Below the pieces are notes generated by a model. That model saw nothing but the letters and a program-made list of their open reading frames with translations, made no database searches and was not told where the DNA came from. A stretch of DNA of 64,000 nucleotides from the NCBI GenBank assembly GCA_020633435.1, contig JACKDP010000009.1, positions 310,001 through 374,000 of the forward strand, written 5' to 3'. Position numbers and translations under genes: made by a program. This document shows, piece after piece, positions 9,212 to 17,442 of this stretch. The stretch is from Myxococcales bacterium. GTDB lineage: Bacteria; Myxococcota_A; Bradymonadia; UBA7976; UBA1532. Numbering within the stretch: position 1 is the stretch's first letter; every line of letters starts with the position of its first letter.

Positions 9212-10267
9212 TCAGTTCTCGGGATTCTGCTGGGCGGCCGGCGCGGCGGGCTCATCGATGGCGTCGAAGAAGCCCGGCTCGGGCGGGGCCTCTTTCTTGT
9301 CGTCGGGGAACGTCCCCAGCTCCCCCGGGGGGGTGCGGTGGCCGGTGGCCTGGGTCCAGATCCGATCGGAGAGGTAACGCACGTTGAGGCCCGCCTGCAG
9401 GTCGAACATTCGCCAGCGCGCCGGGGGCGGCGTGGCGCCGGCCGCGACGAAGGCCCGGATGCCTTCCTTCAAGCGCGCCTCGTCCCCCACCGCGTCGGCG
9501 GCCTGGGCCCGCACCGCCAGGGCCACCCGCAGGCCGGCCTTCGCCCCGAGGGCCGCCGCCTCGTCGAGCTGCTTCCAGGGGTCGGCCCCCTCGGGCGCCG
9601 AGCCGGGCACGCCCAGCCAGACGGCCGCCTGCAGCGCCGCCGGGATGCCCCACCAACGCTCGTTGTCCAGGCAGCGGATGCTGCGCGCCACCTGCTGCGG
9701 CAGATCGGTCGGCACCCCCACCGTGCCCTTGGCGGCGCGGTCGTGCTGGACGGCCTGGATGGCCCCCAGGTGCCCCGTCAGCCAGGCCACCTCGGCCATG
9801 CGGTCCTGGTCATCGTCGTCGATGAGCTCGGGGCAGCTGTCGGGCCGCACCTTCTCGGCCCGGGTGAGGTAGCCCCAGGCCCGGTAGAAGCGCGACGCCG
9901 CCGTGGCGTGGGCCCGGAACTCCGCGTACCGGGCGTCCTGGGCCTCGCCGGCGTCCCCGCGCTTCAGCGCGCGCAGGCCCCGCAGCTCCGCCTCCCACCC
10001 CAGCTCCTCGGCGCAGGCCCCCGCCGACACCAGCGTGCTCACGGCGCCGCGGGCGTTGTCGGACTCGACGCGCTCGAAGGAGAGCAGCAGGTTGCCGTTG
10101 GCCTCGGAGACGGCGCAGGCCATGCCCGTGTCGGGGCTGCCCAGCACGAACGGCGTCAGGTGCGTCACCGTGTAGGCGGACATCGTCTTGCCCGTCGTGG
10201 ACATCATGGTGCTGGTGCACCCGCCGACGGCCAGCCCCAGCAGGCCCACACCGATGAGTCCTCGCAT
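9212..10267 (-). CDS. TRAP-associated lipoprotein (TatT-like)
   Basis: 351-residue lipoprotein; the signal peptide MRGLIGVGLLGLAVGG precedes the lipobox Cys. The mature part is mostly helical with repeat-like helices, matching the TatT class of TPR-like lipoproteins that partner TRAP receptors in some bacteria (family-level inference). I chose ATG 10267 because GGAG lies 6 nt upstream; the in-frame ATG at 10288 would give a longer N-terminus without a good ribosome site. First gene of the operon lipoprotein-receptor-permease, with a promoter just upstream. Confidence 0.7.
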   Translation of the reverse strand: MRGLIGVGLLGLAVGGCTSTMMSTTGKTMSAYTVTHLTPFVLGSPDTGMACAVSEANGNLLLSFERVESDNARGAVSTLVSAGACAEELGWEAELRGLRALKRGDAGEAQDARYAEFRAHATAASRFYRAWGYLTRAEKVRPDSCPELIDDDDQDRMAEVAWLTGHLGAIQAVQHDRAAKGTVGVPTDLPQQVARSIRCLDNERWWGIPAALQAAVWLGVPGSAPEGADPWKQLDEAAALGAKAGLRVALAVRAQAADAVGDEARLKEGIRAFVAAGATPPPARWRMFDLQAGLNVRYLSDRIWTQATGHRTPPGELGTFPDDKKEAPPEPGFFDAIDEPAAPAAQQNPEN

Positions 10268-10300
10268 CACTCGCTCCGGCTGCGTCATTGCTTGCCGGCG

Positions 10301-10329
10301 ACACTACGTCAGCCCGCCCCCCCTGGCAA
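10301..10329 (-). promoter_or_regulatory. sigma70-type promoter, TRAP operon
   Basis: Minus strand: TTGCCA (10329-10324), 17-nt spacer, TAGTGT (10306-10301). The predicted start is about 25 nt upstream of ATG 10267, leaving room for the GGAG site, so this mRNA has a normal leader. Confidence 0.5.
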
Positions 10330-10382
10330 CGGCCGCCTGCCTTGTGAGAAGACGGGCCAGCACCACCCCCTCGGAGCCCCGC

Positions 10383-10883
10383 ATGCGATCCCTCAGCCTG
10401 CTCTTCCTGGCCCTGGCCGCCGCGCTGGCCGCCTGCGACAGCGAGGACGAGCACCACCACCACGCCGCCGGCGAGACGCCCATCGAGGCCGGCTGCCCGC
10501 ACTTCACGTATGGCGACGCCCAGCCGCGCACGGCGGCCGCGTCGGATCCCGGCGAGGAGGCCACCATCGCCGCCGTCCACCAGCGCTACGACATCGCCCT
10601 GGACGCCGCCGCCTCGCCGGGCCTCATCGCCTTCCAGGCGGGCCTGCCGGGTGACTACTACTTCATGCTGGCCGCCGACGTGCCCTTCGAGCTGCGCGCC
10701 GAGGGCGTCGTCGTCGCCCCCAACGGGAGCGTCGCCCCGGGCGACGAGTGCCCCGAGGCCGCGATGGTCCACGCCTACACCCTCGAGATCGGCACCTACG
10801 AGCTGCGGCTCGGCCCGACCTCGGCGACGAGCGTGACGATGGTGGCCCACCTGGCCGGCCAGGACCACAGCCACGCCGAGTGA
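10383..10883 (+). CDS. His-rich small lipoprotein
   Basis: 166-residue lipoprotein: signal MRSLSLLFLALAAALAA then Cys. Just after the Cys comes DSEDEHHHH, and the protein ends QDHSHAE, so both ends carry His-rich, acidic, possibly metal-binding stretches. The middle resembles a small beta-sandwich with two further Cys. No family was recognised. A metal-binding periplasmic role is only an inference from the His clusters. It lies upstream of, and in the same direction as, the ABC exporter genes, but those have their own promoter. Confidence 0.65.
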   Translation: MRSLSLLFLALAAALAACDSEDEHHHHAAGETPIEAGCPHFTYGDAQPRTAAASDPGEEATIAAVHQRYDIALDAAASPGLIAFQAGLPGDYYFMLAADVPFELRAEGVVVAPNGSVAPGDECPEAAMVHAYTLEIGTYELRLGPTSATSVTMVAHLAGQDHSHAE

Positions 10884-10919
10884 GAAAGCGCGCCCGGGCC
10901 GCCGGCGATCCCGACGACG

Positions 10920-10948
10920 TTTACAGGCCCCGCCCCGCGCGGTAGAAC
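10920..10948 (+). promoter_or_regulatory. sigma70-type promoter, ABC exporter operon
   Basis: TTTACA (10920-10925), 17-nt spacer, TAGAAC (10943-10948). The -10 box ends 9 nt before ATG 10958, pointing to a leaderless or almost leaderless transcript. Confidence 0.5.
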
Positions 10949-10957
10949 GCCGGGGCC

Positions 10958-11644
10958 ATGATTCGACTGCAAAACGTCAGCAAGCGGTACCGATCCGCGG
11001 CCCAGGGCGAGCTCGCGCTGCGCGACCTCACGGTCTCCATCGAGGAGGGCGAGATGGTGGCGGTGGTGGGCACGTCGGGCTCGGGCAAGACCACCCTGCT
11101 CAACATCGCCGGCGGCCTCGATCGCGACTTCACGGGCACCGTCGAGGTGGGCGGCCAGCCCCTCGCCCGGCTGTCGGATCGCGCCCTGTCCGACTTCCGC
11201 AACCGCACGATCGGCTTCGTGTTTCAGCACTTCAGCCTGCTGGATCACCTGAGCACGCTGGAGAACGTGCTGCTGCCGACGGCGTTCATCCGCGGGGGCA
11301 GCCCGGTGCCCGACGCCCGCGGCCGGGCCATCGAGCTGCTCGATCGGCTGGGCATCGGCCACAAGGCGAAGGAGCGGCCCACCAGCCTCTCCGGCGGCCA
11401 GAAGCAGCGCGTGGCCATCGCCCGCGCCCTGCTCTTCAAGCCCCGCCTGCTGCTCTGCGACGAGCCGACCGGCTCCCTCGACACGACGACGGGCCAGCAG
11501 ATCATCGAGACGTTCCAGAGCCTCAACGCCGAGGGCTACACCGTGGTCATCATCACCCATGAGGCGCGCGTCTCCACGGCGGCGCGTCGGGTCATCCAGC
11601 TCGAGGACGGGCGCCTCGTCGACGACGGGAGGGCCGCCTCGTGA
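10958..11644 (+). CDS. ABC transporter ATP-binding protein, MacB/LolD type
   Basis: 228-residue ATPase of the MacB/LolCDE exporter superfamily. Walker A GTSGSGKTT is at about residues 37-45, the signature LSGGQ at about 143 and Walker B LLLCDEPTGS at about 164, followed by the switch His (IITHEA). It powers the FtsX-type permease encoded next; the two genes overlap by 4 nt (GTGA). Complexes of this kind move lipoproteins, peptides or drugs from the inner membrane or periplasm; which applies here cannot be said. No LolA or membrane-fusion gene is adjacent. Confidence 0.93.
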   Translation: MIRLQNVSKRYRSAAQGELALRDLTVSIEEGEMVAVVGTSGSGKTTLLNIAGGLDRDFTGTVEVGGQPLARLSDRALSDFRNRTIGFVFQHFSLLDHLSTLENVLLPTAFIRGGSPVPDARGRAIELLDRLGIGHKAKERPTSLSGGQKQRVAIARALLFKPRLLLCDEPTGSLDTTTGQQIIETFQSLNAEGYTVVIITHEARVSTAARRVIQLEDGRLVDDGRAAS

Positions 11645-13086
11645 CGCTGGGACGCCTGGTGGCCCTGGTGGGCCAGAACGTCAGCCGCTCGAAGAAGAAC
11701 TTCTTCATGAGCGCCATCGGCATCGTGGTGGGCATCTCCACCTTCGTCTTCTTCATCGGGCTGTCGGAGGGCATCAAGGATGTCGTCCTGGGCCGCATCT
11801 TCCTGGTCGACCAGGTGGAGGTGGTGCAGAAGAAGCTCGACACCGGCTTCATGCAGCTCGGCGGCGGCCGCATCCTCGATGACGCCGCGGCCGCCGATCT
11901 CGCCTCCATCCCGGGCGTGAAGAGCGTCTCCCCGAAGATGAAGTTCGCCTTCCCCACACGGGGTTATGGCGGCGAGAACCTCTTCGGCAAGACCATCTGG
12001 GCCGAGATCATCGCCGACGGCATCGAGCCCGCGCTGGTCGAGGGCGAGCTGGACAAGCCCGGCGAGTTCGCCGACTTCGACGCCGAGATCGCCTGCGCGG
12101 CGGATGGCAGCGGCTGCCCCGACGGCCGCTCCTGCCAGGCCGGCCAGTGCATCAAGCAGGCGTGCACCTACGACGAGAAGACGTGGCTGACGAGCTGCCC
12201 GGGCCTGTCGTACTGCGCCGAGGACACCGGCGCCTGCGAGATGCCCATCCCGGCCCTCGCCAGCAACCAGCTCCTCGAGCTGTACAACGGCAGCCTGGCC
12301 ACCGCCCTCTCCAACTCCAAGACGCGCATGCCCAAGCTCTCCAAGAGCGCGGTGCTGGGCTTCCAGCTCAACCTGACGCTGGGCAAGTCGTTCCTGGGCC
12401 GCGCCGACAAGGCCCGCCCCCTCACGCGCCGCGTCCGCCTGGTCGGCTTCAGCGACAAGGCCATCTCGGTGGGCATCACCATCCCCATCGCCTACGTCCA
12501 GCGCTTCAACGACCGCTTCGGCGGGGCGGAGGCCGCGTCCACCTACCACAGCATCGTGCTGCGGGTGGCCGATCAGACCGAGGTGCCCGCCATCGTCGCC
12601 CAGGTCCGCCAGCGGGGCTTCGAGCTGGCTGACAGCACCGAGAACGCCGAGCGCGCCGCCGACATCATCAAGACGGTGCAGAGCGTCTTCGCCCTGGTCA
12701 GCGCCATCATCGTGGGCATCGCCGCCATCAACATCAGCCAGATGTTCTTCATGCTCATCCTGCAGCGCCGCCGCGAGATCGGCCTGCTGCGGGCCCTGGG
12801 CGCGAGCCGCTGGGACGTCCGGCTGCTCTTCCTGGGCGAGGCCGCCTTCATCGGTCTGTTCGGCGGCGCCGCCGGCATCGGCGCCGGGGTGGGGGCCGCC
12901 CGCCTGGCCGACTACGTGGCCGCGCGCCTGCCGGACTTCCCCTTCAAACCCGAGAGCTTCTTCGCCTTCCCGACCTGGGTCTGGCTCGCCGCCCTCGGGG
13001 GCTCCATCTTCTTCTGTCTGTTCGGCGCGTTCTTCCCGGCGAACGCGGCGGCCCGGCAGGAGCCGGCGGCGGCGCTCACCCAGTGA
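11641..13086 (+). CDS. ABC transporter permease (MacB/FtsX family) with Cys-rich insert
   Basis: 481 residues starting at GTG 11641, translationally coupled to the ATPase. One N-terminal transmembrane helix (about 15-40), a large periplasmic MacB-PCD-like domain, and three C-terminal helices (about 345-480) containing the FtsX-type motif LQRRREIGLLRALGASRWDV. Residues about 150-202 are an insert with eight Cys (C-x6-C-x5-C-x4-C-x4-C-x10-C-x5-C-x6-C), like the Cys-rich modules of the lipoproteins at 2.2-5.1 kb and unusual for MacB permeases. It probably forms disulfides in the periplasm and could contact a partner. Confidence 0.88.
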   Translation: MTLGRLVALVGQNVSRSKKNFFMSAIGIVVGISTFVFFIGLSEGIKDVVLGRIFLVDQVEVVQKKLDTGFMQLGGGRILDDAAAADLASIPGVKSVSPKMKFAFPTRGYGGENLFGKTIWAEIIADGIEPALVEGELDKPGEFADFDAEIACAADGSGCPDGRSCQAGQCIKQACTYDEKTWLTSCPGLSYCAEDTGACEMPIPALASNQLLELYNGSLATALSNSKTRMPKLSKSAVLGFQLNLTLGKSFLGRADKARPLTRRVRLVGFSDKAISVGITIPIAYVQRFNDRFGGAEAASTYHSIVLRVADQTEVPAIVAQVRQRGFELADSTENAERAADIIKTVQSVFALVSAIIVGIAAINISQMFFMLILQRRREIGLLRALGASRWDVRLLFLGEAAFIGLFGGAAGIGAGVGAARLADYVAARLPDFPFKPESFFAFPTWVWLAALGGSIFFCLFGAFFPANAAARQEPAAALTQ

Positions 13087-13282
13087 TGCCAGCGCGCCTC
13101 CCGTACGCCGGTGGCGGCTTCGCATTGATTTTCGAGGCGACGTCCCCTAACGTCATGCCGCTCTGGCGGGCGCCGCACCGTATGGTCGAACCCGTCGGCC
13201 GGGAGCCCCGGCGTGAGCGCCATCCGCCAACGGAAGGCGCGCGTCGCGGCTCGTTCGGCAGGCCATCGGGTTGAGGGCGAGC

Positions 13283-15793
13283 GTGCGCGAGCCGGTCAAA
13301 TTCGGCGACTACTACCTCTTCGAGCGCGTCGCCGTGGGCGGCATGGCGGAGGTCTTCAAGGGCGTCTCTTATGGCGTCGAAGGCTTCGAGCGCCTGTTCG
13401 CCGTCAAGCGCGTGCTCCCGAACATCTCGGAGGACCAGGAGTTCATCGAGATGTTCATCGACGAGGCGAAGATCGCCGTCCAGCTCACCCACGCCAACAT
13501 CGGCCAGATCTTCGAGCTGGGCAACGCGGACTCCTCGTACTTCATCGCCATGGAGTTCGTGCAGGGCAAGGACCTGCGCGCCATCTTCGACACGGCCCGC
13601 CGCCGCGGCGGCGCCCTCGACGTGGCCATGTGCTGCCACGTCGTCAAGGAGGTCTGCGAGGCCCTTGAGTACGCGCACAACAAGCGCAACGAGCGCCAGC
13701 AGCCCCTCGACCTCATCCACCGCGACGTCTCGCCCCAGAACATCCTGGTCAGCTACGACGGCGAGGTGAAGCTCATCGACTTCGGCATCGCCAAGGCGGC
13801 GGGCAAGGCCAGCAAGACGCAGGCGGGCATCCTCAAGGGCAAGTTCGGGTACATGAGCCCCGAGCAGGTCCGCGGGAAGACCATCGACCGCCGCTCCGAT
13901 CTGTTCTCTCTCGCCGTCGTGCTCTACGAGCTCCTGACGCTGGAGCGCTGCTTCCAGGGCGAGAGCGACTTCTCCACCCTCGAGAAGGTCCGCCGCGTCG
14001 ACATCCGCCGCCCGGCCGAGATCAACCGCGCCATCCCACCGGAGCTGGAGGACATCCTCCTCAAGGGGCTGTCCCGGGATCCCGCCGATCGCTACCAGTC
14101 GGCGTCGGAGCTGCAGGACGCCCTGCAGAAGTTCCTCTATCAATCCGGCAGCTTCTACGCCCGCAAGGACCTCGCGGCGTACATGCGGGGCACCTTCGGC
14201 CGCGAGCTCGAGGCCGAGCAGGCCCGGATGACGGCGTTTCGGGAGTACGCCCGCCAGCACATCCCCGAGGCCGGCCGACCGGGCGTCCCCGCCCCCGAGA
14301 TCGAGGTGGAGTTGCCCCAGGAGTTCGTGCCCGACCTGCCGGCGCTCTCCTGGGAGCAGGACGAGGTCGAGACGTCCATCTGGGATCGCGCGCCCTCGGC
14401 CCTCACCGCCATGCCGACCGGCAACGACCGCGCCCCCGAGCCGCCAGCCCCCGCCGTCGCCCCCGATCCGCCCGCCTTCGGCGCCGCGGCCCGGGAGGGC
14501 GCGCTGCGCCGGACGGCCATCGACGACGAGCTGCCGACGGTCAACAACAACGGGCAGCGGCCCACGGCCCTCCTCTCCGAGGTGGCCCCCGCCGTCGCCC
14601 CGGCCGACCTGCGGCTGCCCCCGGGCGTGGCCCAGCGGCCGGCGACGCAGAACCGGCTGTCGGTCTTCCTGGTCATCACCCTGCTCGCCCTCGGCGGCTC
14701 GGCCCTCGCGGTCTGGCTGCTGGGCCGCGAGCCCCCGCGCGCAGCGCTGACCATCAACAGCGCGCCGCCCGGGGCCCGCGTCCGCCTCACGATCGACGGC
14801 CGGGCGCTCGCCGAGCAGGTCACGCCGGTGACGGTGGCCGACCTGGAGCCGGGCAGCCACACCATCCGCATCGAGGCGACGGACCAGGAGACGGTGGACA
14901 CCTCCGTCGACCTGCAGGCCGGGCGGACGCGGACCCTGGAGGTCGTCCTCCAGCCCCGCGCCACGACGGGCCTCGAGCTGAACACCGAGCCCGTCGGCGC
15001 CCGCGTCTTCATCGACGGCGAGGAGCTGCCCGACCGCACGCCCATGCGCACCAGCGCCGTCGCCCCCGGCAAGCGGCACCTGCGCATCATCAAGGACGGC
15101 TACCTGCCCTGGGAGGGCACGGTCGAGGCCGCCCAGGGCAAGCTGCGCCGCGTCGAGACCATCGAGCTGCGGCCCGACAAGGTGGCCGTGACGTTCCAGC
15201 CCGATCCCCCCGAGACGCGCGTCGTCGTCGTCCTGGGCGATGGCACCCGCAAGGAGCTGGGCGAGGGCGTGGTGACGTTCGAGGGCCTGCCCAACACCGG
15301 CCTCGCCCGCGTCGAGGCCGAGGCCCGCGGCTACGAGCCCCTCCAGCGCAAGCTGCCCCAGTACGACCGCCGCGCCGTGACGGAGCTGCTGACGCTGGAG
15401 GAGGTGCCCGTGCGCGCCCCGGCGACGACGCCGCCGCCCCAGCGGCCCCCCGTCCGGCCCGTCCCGCGCCCCCGCCGGCCCGATCCGGGCCGCTGCGAGG
15501 GGGAGGACTGCCCGCCGCCGGGCGACGTGGTGGCCCCGCCGACCCGCGCCCCGGAGCCGGTGGCCGTGCCCCAGCCCAAGGGCGACGGCACCCTGAAGCT
15601 CACGGCGGTGCCCTCGGCGCGCGTCCTCATCGACGGCAAGGACATGGGCCAGACGCCGCTGCTCGGCATCAAGCTCTCGGTGGGCAACCACCAGGTCGAG
15701 CTCGTCCGGGACTGGGAGCCGCGCCCCTACCGCAAGACCATCACGGTCTACATCGAGAAGGACAAGGAGACGTTCCGCCGCGTCAGCGAGTAG
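13283..15793 (+). CDS. transmembrane Ser/Thr protein kinase with four C-terminal PEGA repeats
   Basis: 836 residues. An N-terminal Hanks-type kinase (about 8-270) has the glycine loop VGGMAEVF, the Lys in VKRVLP, HRDVSPQNIL, DFGIAK and YMSPEQ, so it should be active. A charged linker leads to one transmembrane helix (about 459-482), placing the rest in the periplasm: three PEGA beta-domains, a Pro-rich stretch with a Cys pair, and a fourth PEGA domain at the end. I chose GTG 13283 (GAGG 6 nt upstream) over TTG 13271. A promoter-like TTGATT-17-TAACGT lies at 13125-13153. Targets unknown; likely senses the envelope. Confidence 0.92.
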   Translation: MREPVKFGDYYLFERVAVGGMAEVFKGVSYGVEGFERLFAVKRVLPNISEDQEFIEMFIDEAKIAVQLTHANIGQIFELGNADSSYFIAMEFVQGKDLRAIFDTARRRGGALDVAMCCHVVKEVCEALEYAHNKRNERQQPLDLIHRDVSPQNILVSYDGEVKLIDFGIAKAAGKASKTQAGILKGKFGYMSPEQVRGKTIDRRSDLFSLAVVLYELLTLERCFQGESDFSTLEKVRRVDIRRPAEINRAIPPELEDILLKGLSRDPADRYQSASELQDALQKFLYQSGSFYARKDLAAYMRGTFGRELEAEQARMTAFREYARQHIPEAGRPGVPAPEIEVELPQEFVPDLPALSWEQDEVETSIWDRAPSALTAMPTGNDRAPEPPAPAVAPDPPAFGAAAREGALRRTAIDDELPTVNNNGQRPTALLSEVAPAVAPADLRLPPGVAQRPATQNRLSVFLVITLLALGGSALAVWLLGREPPRAALTINSAPPGARVRLTIDGRALAEQVTPVTVADLEPGSHTIRIEATDQETVDTSVDLQAGRTRTLEVVLQPRATTGLELNTEPVGARVFIDGEELPDRTPMRTSAVAPGKRHLRIIKDGYLPWEGTVEAAQGKLRRVETIELRPDKVAVTFQPDPPETRVVVVLGDGTRKELGEGVVTFEGLPNTGLARVEAEARGYEPLQRKLPQYDRRAVTELLTLEEVPVRAPATTPPPQRPPVRPVPRPRRPDPGRCEGEDCPPPGDVVAPPTRAPEPVAVPQPKGDGTLKLTAVPSARVLIDGKDMGQTPLLGIKLSVGNHQVELVRDWEPRPYRKTITVYIEKDKETFRRVSE

Positions 15794-15815
15794 GTCGTCT
15801 CGGAAGCCCTCGAAA

Positions 15816-16985
15816 TCAAAAACGAATGATGACGGCGCCCGTGCCTGGCTTGCGGGTCAGGCCGGCCGGATCGTCCTCGGCCAGCAGCGCGATGGGCACG
15901 GCGACGGCGGCCACGGCGGCAGCGGCGACCGTCGGCCAGAACCACCAGCGGCGGTGGTAGGGGCGCGGGTCGGGCAGGTCGATCTCGGGGGCCGTCAGCC
16001 CGGGGGCCGCCGGATCGAGGCCACTGTACAGCAGCCGCACCAGCTCGCCGCCGAGGCGCGTCGCGTCGCCCCCTTCGTCGGGCAGCTCCACCAGGCGGAC
16101 CCGCCGGCCGGCCTGCAGGTCGAAGAGGCCAGCGCGCGCCAGCCCCTCCCCCAGCTCTACCAGCACCGCCTGATCGGCGGCCACGAGCGCCCGCAGATCG
16201 CGCAGGCCGGGCCCGACGGCGTCGGCGTCGAGCTGGCCGTCCAGGCGCCCCTGCACCTCGTCGAGCAGCTGCCCGCGCTCCGCCGGCCGCAGGCGCGCGA
16301 GCACCGCCACCCCCAGCTCGGCGCGAGGCGTGACCTGGTAGACGCCGCGGTGGAAGCCATCGGCCTCGACGCTGACGACGTGGCTGCCCGCCACCACCTC
16401 GACGGCGACCGGCGTGATCCCCGCGCGGCGGCCATCGATGCGCACCAGCGCCGGCAGCGTGGCCTCCACCCGCAGCGCCGCCTGCACCGGCGGCTCGATG
16501 GCGGCCGCCAGGGCTTCCAGCAGCGATGGGGGCGCCCCGGCCGCGTCGAGGGTGGGCGGATCTTCGAGCCGCAGCCACATCCGGCAGGCGGCCACGGCCC
16601 CCTCGGTGTCGCGCAGACCCAGCCGCATGCGCGCCAGCAGCTCGTAGGCCCGGGCCGCTTCGCCGACCGCGCCGGAGGCGACGAGCGCGGGCGCCGCCGC
16701 CTCGACGAGGGCGAGGGCCTGATCCACCTCCAGGTTCTCGTAGGCGGTGCGAGCCTCGGCCAGCCGCGCCTCGGCCGCCGCCCGGGCGCCCTCGGGATCG
16801 AGCAGGCCCGCGACGTCCACGCCGGCGACCCCCTCGACGCGCCCGGCGGCCAGGCGAGCGCCGTCCACGAGCCGCGCCAGGCGGCCGTCTCGGGGTGGGG
16901 AGGTGGCGAGGACGGCCACCCGCACCGGCGCGGCCGCCGCGACGGAGGCCCACGCCACCACCAGCGCCAGGAGGGCGCGCGTCAA
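15816..16985 (-). CDS. secreted PEGA-domain protein with C-terminal membrane anchor
   Basis: 389 residues with an N-terminal signal (MTRALLALVVAWASVAAA). A helical middle (about 70-160) is followed by a PEGA-like domain (about 175-225: ALVRIDGRRAGITPVAVEV) and, near the C-terminus, a transmembrane helix (FWPTVAAAAVAAVAVPIALL). This is the common layout of myxobacterial PEGA/TPR proteins found next to kinases. It starts at TTG, which overlaps the stop of the upstream small gene (TTGA), so its translation is coupled. It converges on the PEGA kinase gene. Function unknown; an envelope protein is inferred. Confidence 0.75.
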   Translation of the reverse strand: MTRALLALVVAWASVAAAAPVRVAVLATSPPRDGRLARLVDGARLAAGRVEGVAGVDVAGLLDPEGARAAAEARLAEARTAYENLEVDQALALVEAAAPALVASGAVGEAARAYELLARMRLGLRDTEGAVAACRMWLRLEDPPTLDAAGAPPSLLEALAAAIEPPVQAALRVEATLPALVRIDGRRAGITPVAVEVVAGSHVVSVEADGFHRGVYQVTPRAELGVAVLARLRPAERGQLLDEVQGRLDGQLDADAVGPGLRDLRALVAADQAVLVELGEGLARAGLFDLQAGRRVRLVELPDEGGDATRLGGELVRLLYSGLDPAAPGLTAPEIDLPDPRPYHRRWWFWPTVAAAAVAAVAVPIALLAEDDPAGLTRKPGTGAVIIRF

Positions 16986-17320
16986 CCGGGGAGGCCGAGG
17001 AGCCGATCCATGCGCTCGGCCAGATCGGGGCGGGCGAGCAGCATGCCCGCCACGTCGGCGGCCACGCGGTCGCGGGTGGGCGCGGGCAGGCTGGCCATCT
17101 CACGGGCGAGGACGGCGTCGACGGCGGCGCGCACGGCGGCCTCGCGGTCGGCGATGGCCCCCGTCGCGAGGCGATCGGCGACGGCGGAGAACAGGCGGCC
17201 CAGCTCGTCGGGCGGGGCCGCGGCGGCGGCGGGCGCCGCGCCCTGGGCCGCCTGGCTCGGGCTCGCGGGGCTGGGCGCGCCGACGGCGCCGATGGCTCGG
17301 GGGCCTTTGATCTCGGTCAT
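16982..17320 (-). CDS. hypothetical small Ala-rich protein
   Basis: 112 residues, no signal peptide and no membrane helix. The N-terminal third is low complexity (A/P/S), followed by a helical domain ending in ADVAGMLLARPDLAERMDRL. I did not recognise the family. ATG 17320 was chosen because GGAGG lies 5-6 nt upstream; the frame stays open further upstream but without a good start. Its stop overlaps the TTG start of the PEGA protein, so the two are made together. Confidence 0.6.
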   Translation of the reverse strand: MTEIKGPRAIGAVGAPSPASPSQAAQGAAPAAAAAPPDELGRLFSAVADRLATGAIADREAAVRAAVDAVLAREMASLPAPTRDRVAADVAGMLLARPDLAERMDRLLGLPG

Positions 17321-17442
17321 GGCTGCCTCCGCGGCCAGTATGGCAGATCGGGGCGCGGCAATCACCAGGGCCATCGTCCGAGATGCTTGCCAGGGCGGAG
17401 CCACGTTGCGGATGATGAACTGCACGTATCTCTGGGAGCCCC

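Noticed and set aside
6195..9377. 1060-residue plus-strand frame opposite the TRAP operon
   Set aside because: Composition Q/H/G/V-rich, no domain; the minus strand has three TRAP-related genes.
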